Below, piece by piece: positions 1 to 6,887 of a stretch of 7,376 nucleotides of DNA; within the stretch, counting starts at the first letter, position 1; each line of letters starts with the position of its first letter. Location of the stretch: the NCBI GenBank assembly GCA_913043805.1, contig CAJWMX010000137.1, forward strand, positions 1 to 7,376. Reading direction: 5' to 3'. A program made the position numbers and the translations under genes. Source of the stretch: an uncultured Acidobacteriota bacterium. GTDB lineage: Bacteria > Acidobacteriota > Vicinamibacteria > Vicinamibacterales > UBA8438. The notes beneath the pieces are model-generated. The model made no database searches and had not been told where the DNA came from. It worked only from the letters and a program-made list of their open reading frames with translations.

Positions 1-474
1 CGCCCCAAGCACCTCCGCTACTCCACCATCGCCGACCGAATCTGCGAGATGGGTCGTTTCGGGCAGAAGACGAGCGCCGGCTGGTATCGCTACGAAGCAG
101 GCAACCGCACGCCGATCCCCGATCCGGAGATCGAGCAGCTCATCGAGTCGATCTCGGCCGAGCAAGGCATCACGCGACGCGAGGTGACCGACCAGGAGAT
201 CCTCGAGCGCTGCATGTATCCGCTCGTCAACGAGGGCGCCAAGATTCTTGAAGAGGGGCTCGCGCTCCGGGCCAGCGACATCGACGTGGTCTGGATGAAC
301 GGCTACGGCTTCCCACGCTTCCGAGGTGGCCCGATGTTCTGGGCCGATCTGGTAGGGGTGAAAACGATCTACGGCGTCATGAGCCGGCTCCACGACGAAC
401 ATGGCGACTGGCTCGAGCCGTCGCCGTTGCTCAAGCGCCTGGCCGACGAGGGGAAGGGTTTCGGCGACCTGTAA
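1..474 (+). CDS. 3-hydroxyacyl-CoA dehydrogenase (FadB/FadJ-like multifunctional enzyme), C-terminal part
   Basis: This is the 3' end of a gene that begins before the window; 157 codons and a TAA stop are visible, open from base 1. The residues match the C-terminal 3-hydroxyacyl-CoA dehydrogenase domains of fatty-acid oxidation alpha subunits. GRFGQKTSAGWYRYE, at about residues 18-32 of the fragment, is the usual G-R-K-x-G-x-G-F/W-Y segment closing the first such domain. The second begins around EILERCMYPLVNEGAKILEE and includes the diagnostic GFPRFRGGPMFWAD. The enzyme oxidises 3-hydroxyacyl-CoA to 3-ketoacyl-CoA with NAD+ in cytoplasmic beta-oxidation. An N-terminal enoyl-CoA hydratase domain is likely from the family, but it lies outside the window, so a single-function dehydrogenase is not excluded. 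The last 44 bases overlap the 3' end of the convergent membrane-protein gene. Confidence 0.9.
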   Translation, partial: RPKHLRYSTIADRICEMGRFGQKTSAGWYRYEAGNRTPIPDPEIEQLIESISAEQGITRREVTDQEILERCMYPLVNEGAKILEEGLALRASDIDVVWMNGYGFPRFRGGPMFWADLVGVKTIYGVMSRLHDEHGDWLEPSPLLKRLADEGKGFGDL

Positions 475-1690
475 GCTCGCGAATCATCCAGTAGGACAGC
501 ACGGTCACGGTCAGGTTGACGTAGACGAACCTCGGATACGAGCCGTGCCCCAGCACGAGGGTGGGGCCGATCGCCGCGACGGCCACCGCCGCCAGCATCC
601 AGCGGCCCGGTGATTCGAGCCGGGACAGGAGCCAGCCGGCCAGGCCGGTGCCCAGCGGCACGAACATCACCGCGATCGCGATCGTACCCAGGTCCTGATC
701 GGGGTGATAGCCAAGGTAGTGGGGCACCTTCGACAGCGCCTCGAACACCACCTCCCAAATATTCGCGAACCAGCCGGCCTCGAGCTCGACCTCGGATCCG
801 CGATTGGTGACCAGCAGCTGCCACCGATCGGCGTAGTAGGCGTTGTGGTACAGCGGCAGGCCGAGCAGCGCCAGATAGGGCAGCCCGAGCCAGTACCGAC
901 GGGTGGTCACCAGAAGCGCTACCGCCAGCACCAGCGAGACCACGAGCAGGTTCTGACGGACGAACGGCATCAGCGCCAGTATGACCACGGCGGCCAGCCA
1001 CTGGGTTTTCAACACAGAGCGGGTAGCCAGCATGGCGAGCAGCACGGTGAACCACTCGGTGTAGCCGTAGAGGATGTTCTTGGCCGCGTAGGGGGCCGCG
1101 CCGAGCAGGAACAGCGCCAATCCGACCGTGGCCGGCCGGTCCCCGCGTGGCGACGCGGCGGCAAGCAGACCGATGGTGCCGGCCAGCATCGCCGCCATGT
1201 GAAACAGCTGCAGTCCGCGATGCTCTCCGCCCAGCAACGCGATCGTCGCGGCGAGCAGATAGCGATAGCCTGGCTGGTCGACGTAGTAGGGCACGCCGTG
1301 CAGAAGCCCGTCGGCTCCCCAAAGTGTTCGCTCCGCAAGGATGTGGTGGGCGTAGGTGCTGTAGCGGAACGAGTCGTCCCCCTCCCAGTGGACGATTGGC
1401 GACCCGAGCAGCCCGAGGAACGGTACACAGAGTACGAAGAACAGCCCGCCCGCGGCGATCCATGCGCGCCGGGTCAATCGGTCGAGGAGACAGGCGGCGC
1501 TGAGAAAAGCGGTGGCGCCAACCAGCGGGCCGAGCAGGCTGATCGTGTGCGGGCCCAACGCATGCGGGTCGGCGGCGACCTGTTCCCTCAACAGGGTGCC
1601 GGACACCAGCCCGACCGCGGCCACGGCCAACCACAGCCAGCGCAACAACCAGTCGGGCAGGTCCCGCAGGAGCTCAAGACGCGAAGACAT
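431..1690 (-). CDS. Multi-pass membrane protein, probable GT-C-type glycosyltransferase (419 aa)
   Basis: The protein is dominated by hydrophobic segments separated by short charged loops, giving roughly ten membrane passes. The loop after the segment ending near residue 100 carries GDD (D105, D106), followed by a PYYVDQPGYRY segment at about 133-143. An acidic pair in an early extracytoplasmic loop, then a proline-rich tyrosine motif, is the layout of GT-C enzymes that use polyprenyl-phosphate sugars (ArnT/PMT/GtrB-like). The exact donor and acceptor cannot be read. The ATG at 1690 lies inside the end of the upstream gene (17-base overlap) and no strong ribosome-binding site is seen, so translational coupling is likely. 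A second long minus-strand frame over the same bases gives an arginine-rich, non-membrane product and is a shadow. The stop TGA at 433-431 lies within the convergent dehydrogenase gene. Confidence 0.75.
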   Translation of the reverse strand: MSSRLELLRDLPDWLLRWLWLAVAAVGLVSGTLLREQVAADPHALGPHTISLLGPLVGATAFLSAACLLDRLTRRAWIAAGGLFFVLCVPFLGLLGSPIVHWEGDDSFRYSTYAHHILAERTLWGADGLLHGVPYYVDQPGYRYLLAATIALLGGEHRGLQLFHMAAMLAGTIGLLAAASPRGDRPATVGLALFLLGAAPYAAKNILYGYTEWFTVLLAMLATRSVLKTQWLAAVVILALMPFVRQNLLVVSLVLAVALLVTTRRYWLGLPYLALLGLPLYHNAYYADRWQLLVTNRGSEVELEAGWFANIWEVVFEALSKVPHYLGYHPDQDLGTIAIAVMFVPLGTGLAGWLLSRLESPGRWMLAAVAVAAIGPTLVLGHGSYPRFVYVNLTVTVLSYWMIRELTGRRNPSPRRPGA

Positions 1691-3239
1691 ATTCGAGGCG
1701 AGGCATCAGCCGCAGAATCCAGCCGCGGCGCAGCGGACTCTCGACCACTTGCAGCCAGTGGCGCCGCGGCCGGGGGAGGGTGTCAAAGTAGGCTGGCAAC
1801 TCGGTCCGTGCGATCTGACGCACCTCTCCGGCGTGGAAGTCGTGCACGACCAGCGTCTCGGGAATCTGGAATCGGTCGCCGTATCGGACATCGACGAGTT
1901 GCTGGTCCTCACCAAGCTCGACGTTGCGGTTCAGCGGACGCGCACGCACCCGGCCGTCGGTCGCCAACTCGGTGATGCTCGTCACCACCCAGTCTTCCGA
2001 GAACAGCTCGATGTGGTCGAGTGCGCCGAGCCGGCTGTACTGCATCCCCGCCACGAACACGGTGTCGAGGTCGGGGCGATCGGCCAGGGTCGTCTGTAGC
2101 GCCTGCACCGCCTCGTCCTGCACGGCGCTCCAGTGGCGCCAGTGATTCGACAGCCCCGTCGTGGCAAAGACCAGTACCACCAGCAAGACTCCGGCCGGTC
2201 GCCACCGAGCCCAGGCCAAGACCAGCAGATAGGCCAGCAGCGCCGTCCCGAAGATGTTCGTGCGGTTGCCCAGATTGAACGTGATATTCGGATAGCGCCC
2301 GGTCAAGGCGAACATCCCGAAGGCCGCCACAGTCATCACCCCCCGGGCGACCAGCAGATCCAGGTCGAGCGTCAACCGTCGTCGCGCCGCATCGAACCGC
2401 TGCATGCGAACGAGAACAATCAGCCCGGCGGCCGTCGCCAGCACGCTGATGACGGTCAGTTCACCCAGCGCGCCACAGACCTTCAGCCACATCGAGGGAC
2501 CGAGGGTCGCCTCCAGGAAGGTAGCGACCTGGAGAGCCAGCTGCCGGAGCAATGCCCCCAACCCCGTGTCATCCAGGCGTTCGACACCGAGCCCCATGAC
2601 CCGCTGGGTGACGAGGTAGTAGGCGGTGTAGATCAGGTTCGGGACGAAGAGGAGCAATGCCGGCACCCCGCCGAGCTTCCGCCAGGCCAGTCCGCTCAGC
2701 GCCACCGCCGGCGCCGGTGACCCGTAGCTGATGAAGCTGGCCGCCATCGCCCACCCGACCGCCGCGCCTCGCCCGCCCTCCGTCAAGCGAACGTAGGCAT
2801 ACATGTAGAAGGCGACCGTCAGCATCAGGTACTGACTGAAATACCAGTAGACCGTCGCCTCGTGTGTCGGGAAATAGATGAAGACTAACGACGAAACCAC
2901 CGCCAGCGCGGAGGGGATGAACAGCGCGAAGAAGCGGGCGCACATGTACACGGCCGCGATGACATACAGCGTCTTGATCGCAATCGACAGCCAGTCAGAA
3001 TCGAGATCGGCGAAGTACAGGAAGGCGACGTGGTTGTATTGCTCGAGCGGCAAGCTGATGAAGGAGACGCCCGGGACCATCGTCTCCCAGAAACTCGCCT
3101 TCGTCCCCTGGGTGTGAATGTAGGAGTAGTCGTCGGAGAAATGGCCGACCGACCAGAGCCACGCGATGGTGGCGCAGGCCGCGGCACCCACGGCGATCCG
3201 GAACCGGGCGCGATCCGGATCGATTCCTTCGCTGGACAT
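1674..3239 (-). CDS. Multi-pass membrane protein with C-terminal soluble region, possible GT-C-like glycosyltransferase (521 aa)
   Basis: An N-terminal membrane segment (about residues 14-33) is followed at once by SDDYSYI with D36 and D37, resembling the acidic first-loop motif of GT-C glycosyltransferases. Several more hydrophobic segments follow, for example about 88-123 and 130-150, and aromatic residues are frequent (YWYFSQYLMLTVAFYMYAY). From about residue 366 to the end the protein is mostly hydrophilic and probably extracytoplasmic. I do not recognise a specific family; the GT-C reading rests on topology and the DD motif. The ATG at 3239 has GGAG six bases upstream and lies 18 bases after the quinoprotein stop, so it should share that transcript. 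The TGA stop overlaps the start of the next membrane-protein gene, which has a similar plan. The two may act together on one glycan or lipid-linked substrate. Confidence 0.75.
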   Translation of the reverse strand: MSSEGIDPDRARFRIAVGAAACATIAWLWSVGHFSDDYSYIHTQGTKASFWETMVPGVSFISLPLEQYNHVAFLYFADLDSDWLSIAIKTLYVIAAVYMCARFFALFIPSALAVVSSLVFIYFPTHEATVYWYFSQYLMLTVAFYMYAYVRLTEGGRGAAVGWAMAASFISYGSPAPAVALSGLAWRKLGGVPALLLFVPNLIYTAYYLVTQRVMGLGVERLDDTGLGALLRQLALQVATFLEATLGPSMWLKVCGALGELTVISVLATAAGLIVLVRMQRFDAARRRLTLDLDLLVARGVMTVAAFGMFALTGRYPNITFNLGNRTNIFGTALLAYLLVLAWARWRPAGVLLVVLVFATTGLSNHWRHWSAVQDEAVQALQTTLADRPDLDTVFVAGMQYSRLGALDHIELFSEDWVVTSITELATDGRVRARPLNRNVELGEDQQLVDVRYGDRFQIPETLVVHDFHAGEVRQIARTELPAYFDTLPRPRRHWLQVVESPLRRGWILRLMPRLEYVFAS

Positions 3240-3257
3240 CCCGCTCCGGCAGGAGGC

Positions 3258-5153
3258 CTACGGTAGCGCGAGCGCCAGCAGGCCGGCCGTCGAACCGCCA
3301 CCGAAGGCCGCCACGACGAACTGCCGGCCGTCGACCTCGTAGGTCATCGGCGTGCCGGCGATACTCTCGGGCAGCGGCACCGCGGCCAGCTGCTCGCCGG
3401 TGGCCTTGTCGAAGGCCGCCAGCACTTGGGACTGACCCGCCTGTCGATCGTTCAGCCCGATCAATAGTAACGTCTTGGTGACGACCGGCCCCGTGAACTG
3501 GGCGCCGCCGAGCTGACCCGGGTCCGACCCGCCCAGGTCAATCACCAGCTGGCGCGGACCGTCGCCGAACGGCACCTGCCAGACATGCTCACCCGTGGTC
3601 AGGTCGATGGCCGTCAACCGCGTGTAGGGCGGCTTCACCAGGGGCAGCCCCTGCGGACCGCGCAACGGGCTGCGGCCGCGGATGTAGCGGAAGTCCGAGC
3701 CGGACGGGTCGGCCTCCTGGAGGCTGACCGAGATCGGACTGGTGCGGGACGGGATGAACAGGTAGCCCGACTCGGGATCGAATCCCGCCCCTTGCCAGTT
3801 CGCTCCGCCAGCCCACCCGGGCATCTGGATGGTCCCCTTCACCGAGGGCGGATGAAACAGGTCGCCATACTCGTACTGCGACAGAATCTCCTCCGCCTCG
3901 GCTCGCAGCTCGGGAGTGAAGTCGATGAGCTCCTCCACCGACATGCCTTGCCGCTCGAAGGCGGATGGCTTGGTCGGGAAAGGCTGAGTCGGCGCGGCGC
4001 GCTCGCCCGGCACCGTCGACGCGGGGACCGGCCGCTCTTCGATGGGCCAGATCGGCTCGCCCGTGACCCGGTCGAAGACGTAGGTGAACCCCTGCTTGCT
4101 GATCTGGGCCACCGCCTTCACCTCACGCCCGTCGATAGTTACGTCCACCAGAGTGGGGGCGGCCGGCAGGTCATAGTCCCAGAGTCCGTGGTGCACCATC
4201 TGGAAGTGCCAGACCCGCTCGCCGGTGGCCGCATCGAGGCACACGAGGCTCTCGGCAAAGAGGTTGTCACCGAGCCGATGGCCGCCATACCAGTCGTTGG
4301 TCGGCGTCCCGATCGGGAGATAGACGTAGCCCAGCTCCTGGTCGGCGCTCATGATCGACCAGGCGTTGGCATTGCCGGTATAGGTCCAGGAGTCGTCTTC
4401 CCAGGTGTCGTTGCCGAACTGGCCCGGTTGCGCCACGGTCTCGAACGTCCAGAGGAGCTCGCCCGTCCTGGCGTCGAACCCACGGATGTCTCCCGGCGGC
4501 GCCAGCTTGTAGCGTGGTCCGTCCGAGATCGACGAATTCAGGATCACGACGTCGCCAACGATCATCGGCGGCGAGATCACGGTGTAGGCGCGCCGCTCGA
4601 CCTCTCGGCGCATGCCCAGCGTCAGATCGATCTTCCCATCGGCGCCAAAACCGCCGACCGGACGACCCGTCGCCGCGTCGAACGACCACAGATGCGCGTC
4701 GCCGGTCGCCAGAAACACGCGCGACTCTGTGCCGTCGCTCCAGTACCCGACGCCACGCGAGTTCCACCCGAGATTAGTCGGACGGCCCATCTCGTAGCTG
4801 CCCACGTCGCGAACCCACAGTTCCTCGCCCGTCGCTGCATGAACGGCGGCGACGACACTGAGCGACGTCCGGATGTAGAGCACGCCGTCGACCATCAACG
4901 GCGTCGCCTTGAAGGCGCCTGGGGTCAGGCGTCGGTTCTCGCCGGCGATGGCGCCGTCGGGCGATTCCCACTGCCAGGCCACGGCCAGCTGATCGACATT
5001 GTCGGCATCGATCTGGTCGAGCGCGGAGTATTTCGTGCTGGCGTCGTCGCCGCCATAGCTCCTCCACTGTCCGTCGGTCACGCCTCGCTGGGCTAGGGCT
5101 GAGGTCGCCGTCAGGCAGATCGCCACCGTCAGCGCCAAGGTCCGTTTCTGCAT
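3258..5153 (-). CDS. Secreted PQQ-dependent dehydrogenase (quinoprotein, membrane glucose dehydrogenase-like beta-propeller)
   Basis: From the ATG at 5153 the product is 631 residues. It opens with MQKRTLALTVAICLTATSALA, a clear signal peptide with probable cleavage after A21, so the enzyme should be periplasmic. The mature part begins with the quinoprotein opening WRSYGGDDASTKYSALDQI. Beta-propeller blades carry repeated A-x-T-G-E-x-x-W motifs (AATGEELW, ARTGELLW, AATGERVW, LTTGEHVW). HHGLWDYDLPAAPTL at 321-335, GGANWQGAGFDP at 449-460 and TPMTYEVDGRQFVVAAFGGG near the C-terminus match the glucose/alcohol quinoprotein family, which oxidises sugars or alcohols using PQQ. There is no CxxCH, so no fused cytochrome c, and no N-terminal five-helix anchor as in E. 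coli Gcd. The CRGV seen in Gcd is SRGV here (S132). The substrate is unknown. The frame stays open upstream to 5534, but that part lies antisense to the divergent gene and precedes the signal peptide. An in-frame ATG at 5165 is an alternative start. Confidence 0.88.
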   Translation of the reverse strand: MQKRTLALTVAICLTATSALAQRGVTDGQWRSYGGDDASTKYSALDQIDADNVDQLAVAWQWESPDGAIAGENRRLTPGAFKATPLMVDGVLYIRTSLSVVAAVHAATGEELWVRDVGSYEMGRPTNLGWNSRGVGYWSDGTESRVFLATGDAHLWSFDAATGRPVGGFGADGKIDLTLGMRREVERRAYTVISPPMIVGDVVILNSSISDGPRYKLAPPGDIRGFDARTGELLWTFETVAQPGQFGNDTWEDDSWTYTGNANAWSIMSADQELGYVYLPIGTPTNDWYGGHRLGDNLFAESLVCLDAATGERVWHFQMVHHGLWDYDLPAAPTLVDVTIDGREVKAVAQISKQGFTYVFDRVTGEPIWPIEERPVPASTVPGERAAPTQPFPTKPSAFERQGMSVEELIDFTPELRAEAEEILSQYEYGDLFHPPSVKGTIQMPGWAGGANWQGAGFDPESGYLFIPSRTSPISVSLQEADPSGSDFRYIRGRSPLRGPQGLPLVKPPYTRLTAIDLTTGEHVWQVPFGDGPRQLVIDLGGSDPGQLGGAQFTGPVVTKTLLLIGLNDRQAGQSQVLAAFDKATGEQLAAVPLPESIAGTPMTYEVDGRQFVVAAFGGGSTAGLLALALP

Positions 5154-5307
5154 CTCTCCGACCATTCCCGGACGCCGTCGACGCCCGTTGAGATAGTGGT
5201 GCCTGGCGCCCATGTTACCCGCCCTGCCCGGCCTGGGGGCCTGAATTCGTGAGCGCGCGCCGGAAGCCCGGCACCGGAAGTCACGGGGTATAGTGGCGGT
5301 GTAAACG
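5154..5307. promoter_or_regulatory. Divergent intergenic region between quinoprotein and WTDGLPVVPP-family genes
   Basis: These 154 bases separate two divergent starts and must hold the promoters or leaders for the minus-strand three-gene run and the plus-strand 366-residue gene. TATAGT at 5289-5294 is one base from the -10 consensus on the plus strand, but no convincing -35 is seen. A start site about seven bases downstream would leave a very short leader, so GGCGGT at 5295-5300 may instead be a ribosome-binding site. CCGGAAG occurs twice (5260-5266 and 5274-5280), 14 bases apart, with no known operator match. GGAGAG directly abuts the quinoprotein ATG at 5153. Confidence 0.3.
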
Positions 5308-6408
5308 ATGTCAGAACCACAGCCCCTCACCAACGCTCCCACCGACCCGGCCGAGCTCATCGAGTGGTACTTCGAGCAGGGCTGGACCGACGGGTTACCG
5401 GTGGTGCCGCCGACCCCCGAGTCCGTGGACGCGATGGTGCAGGCCCTGGGTGGCGACGCGAGCCATCTGGAGGCGCGGGTCCCACCACGATGGGGCAATC
5501 TGACCCGGGAGGCCCTGGCCATCAACCTGGTCATGGCCGGCTGTAAGCCAGACTACGCGCCGGTGGTGAGGACGGCGCTGCTGGCCCTCTGTACGTCGCA
5601 TTTCAACCTGAACGGCATCCAGGCCACGACACACATGGCAGCCCCGCTCGTCGTCGTGAACGGGCCGATTCGCGACGCGATCGGATTGAACTCGGGCGCC
5701 AACGTCTTCGGGTCGGGCCATCGGGCCAACGCCACGATCGGTCGCGCCATCCGCCTGATCCTCCTCAACGTCGGCGGTGGCTGGCCCGGCGACCTCGACA
5801 AGAGCACGCTCGGCCACCCCGGGAAGTACACCTTCTGCATCGCCGAAAACGAAGAAGCCAGCCCGTGGGCGCCCTACCACGTCGAACAGGGCTACCGCCC
5901 CGACGAGAGCACGGTCTTCTGCATAGCGGCCGAGCCCCCGCATAGCGTCACCAACCACGTGGCGGACGACCCGGAAGGCATCCTCGACAGCATCATTTCG
6001 GCGATGAGCACCATCGCGCACAACAACGCGGTCAGCAGCGGGTCCTGTGCCGTCGTCATCGGCCCGGAACATGCGGCCACCATCGCGACCAAGAACTGGA
6101 CGCGGGCCGAAGTGCGCCGCTATCTCTGGTCGCACACCACGAACACCTACGACGACATCAGCTTCCGCGGCCGCTACGGCAAGATCTACAACCGCAACCT
6201 GCCCCGGTGGTATCGGCGGGAAAGCGGCGCGCGCATTCCGATCGTGCCGACGCCCGAAGACATCCATCTGTTCGTGGCGGGCGGCCAGGAAGGACGTTTC
6301 TCAGCCTTCCTCCCCGGCTGGGGTCACATGACGTCTCCCGTCCTCCGCGCCATCGACGGCCGCGACCCCGGCACGCAACGCTGCGTCGATGGAACATGTG
6401 AGTTGTAA
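5308..6408 (+). CDS. Uncharacterised protein of the WTDGLPVVPP/MAGCKPDY family, possible partner of UGSC selenoprotein (366 aa)
   Basis: This complete soluble protein has no signal peptide or membrane segment. Conserved-looking blocks in order are: WYFEQGWTDGLPVVPPTP (20-37); VPPRWGNLTREALAINLVMAGCKPDY (58-83, with C79); GIQATTHMAAPLVVVNGPIRDAIGLNSG; a glycine-rich run around NVGGGWPGDLDKSTLGHPGKYTFCIAENEEASPW; and GGQEGRFSAFLPGWGHMTSPV near the end. It finishes with C359-V-D-G-T-C364-E-L, a CX4C pair at the extreme C-terminus. I recognise the family only as widespread conserved hypothetical proteins; the reaction is unknown. From memory, unchecked, members occur beside UGSC proteins. Here the UGSC gene is the next same-strand gene, 479 bases on, with a reverse gene between. 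The ATG at 5308 has GGCGGT upstream. The Cys pair and neighbour suggest redox work, which is inference. Confidence 0.85.
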   Translation: MSEPQPLTNAPTDPAELIEWYFEQGWTDGLPVVPPTPESVDAMVQALGGDASHLEARVPPRWGNLTREALAINLVMAGCKPDYAPVVRTALLALCTSHFNLNGIQATTHMAAPLVVVNGPIRDAIGLNSGANVFGSGHRANATIGRAIRLILLNVGGGWPGDLDKSTLGHPGKYTFCIAENEEASPWAPYHVEQGYRPDESTVFCIAAEPPHSVTNHVADDPEGILDSIISAMSTIAHNNAVSSGSCAVVIGPEHAATIATKNWTRAEVRRYLWSHTTNTYDDISFRGRYGKIYNRNLPRWYRRESGARIPIVPTPEDIHLFVAGGQEGRFSAFLPGWGHMTSPVLRAIDGRDPGTQRCVDGTCEL

Positions 6409-6810
6409 GGGAGCGGTGGATTTCGGGCGCCCCCGGCTCCGGGCTTCAGGCTTCAGGCACTCCAATGAATTCGCGAGCCGCTGTAGTCCACTGATGAGCC
6501 GACTGTATGCCAGAATCAGGCGGAGTCCATCTGTCTCATGCACGAAGCCGAGTCGAACTCCGAGCCCAAGGGGATAGCTAACCTCGGTCGCCGAACCTAG
6601 TGAGACATAGAGGAATCTGAGGTAGCCGGACGTCGTGGGCATGGCGGATCCCTCAACGATGTTCGTGGGAACGGAAACGGCCGCACGTCGAATCTGTGAT
6701 CGGAGGCCGAATCGCTCGTCAGGCGGGCAATGCCCCGTGACCTTGTACACTGGCCCAATCAACGCGTCCGACAGGACGAACACGCGCAGTTGACTGTAGT
6801 CCCGTGCCAC
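6301..6810 (-). CDS. Four helix bundle protein (S23 / 23S rRNA intervening-sequence protein family)
   Basis: The core reads DYSQLRVFVLSDALIGPVYKVTG, then GLRSQIRRAAVSVPTNIVEG, then GYLRFLYVSLGSATEVSYPLG. These are the hallmark segments of the S23 four-helix-bundle family (R-R-A-x-x-S-x-x-x-N-I-x-E-G, then F-L-x-x-x-x-G-S-x-x-E). Members are about 120 residues; they were named from ORFs in 23S rRNA intervening sequences and are also related to Avd of diversity-generating retroelements. Their cellular role is unclear. No ATG start exists. I chose GTG at 6810, just before the domain. A TTG at 6906 is possible but would overlap the divergent selenoprotein start. About 50 residues beyond the usual domain end run antisense into the last 108 bases of the upstream gene, so the natural stop may be lost. 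Repeats lie at both ends. Mild decay cannot be excluded. Confidence 0.7.
   Translation of the reverse strand: MARDYSQLRVFVLSDALIGPVYKVTGHCPPDERFGLRSQIRRAAVSVPTNIVEGSAMPTTSGYLRFLYVSLGSATEVSYPLGLGVRLGFVHETDGLRLILAYSRLISGLQRLANSLECLKPEARSRGRPKSTAPLQLTCSIDAALRAGVAAVDGAEDGRRHVTPAGEEG
6435..6458. repeat. GGCTTCAGG/GGCTCCGGG-type repeat, left flank of four-helix-bundle gene
   Basis: The plus strand reads GGCTCCGGGC followed by two copies of TTCAGGC. The same two motifs occur in inverted orientation at 6844-6861, so both ends of the four-helix-bundle domain carry related sequence. On the minus strand this encodes CLKPEARS just after the conserved domain. From memory, unchecked, short CCTGAAG-type repeats are common around genes of this family. 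Confidence 0.5.
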
Positions 6811-6843
6811 CCGGTCGGGTTCTGCAAAGATCGTCCCTTCGAG

Positions 6844-6861
6844 CGCCCGGAGCCTGAAGCC
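6844..6861. repeat. GGCTTCAGG/GGCTCCGGG-type repeat, right flank of four-helix-bundle gene (inverted)
   Basis: The plus strand reads CGCCCGGAGCCTGAAGCC, whose reverse complement joins GGCTTCAGGC to GGCTCCGGGC. Both motifs occur in permuted order at 6435-6458 in the other orientation. It lies upstream of the chosen GTG start at 6810 and before the selenoprotein start at 6888. Confidence 0.5.
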
Positions 6862-6887
6862 TTCGTAATCCCGTAAGAGCCGAACGC

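Noticed and set aside
369..1634. Alternative minus-strand frame of 421 residues over the 419-residue membrane protein
   Set aside because: The product is arginine-rich without membrane segments, whereas the frame at 431-1690 is hydrophobic, has an ATG and couples to the upstream stop.
704..1975. Plus-strand frame of 423 residues across the two membrane-protein genes
   Set aside because: It spans the junction of two overlapping minus-strand genes and its Q/R-rich product has no hydrophobic core or motif.
3585..5096. Plus-strand frame of 503 residues opposite the quinoprotein
   Set aside because: The minus strand carries an unmistakable quinoprotein; the plus frame is rich in R, H, Q and G with no domain, typical of a shadow in GC-rich DNA.
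5154..5534. 127-residue N-terminal extension of the quinoprotein frame
   Set aside because: It is arginine-rich with no domain, lies antisense to the real plus-strand gene from 5308, and would bury a clear signal peptide that starts at 5153.
5395..6267. Minus-strand frame of 290 residues opposite the 366-residue gene
   Set aside because: Valine-, arginine- and glycine-rich with no motif, while the plus strand encodes conserved-looking blocks throughout.
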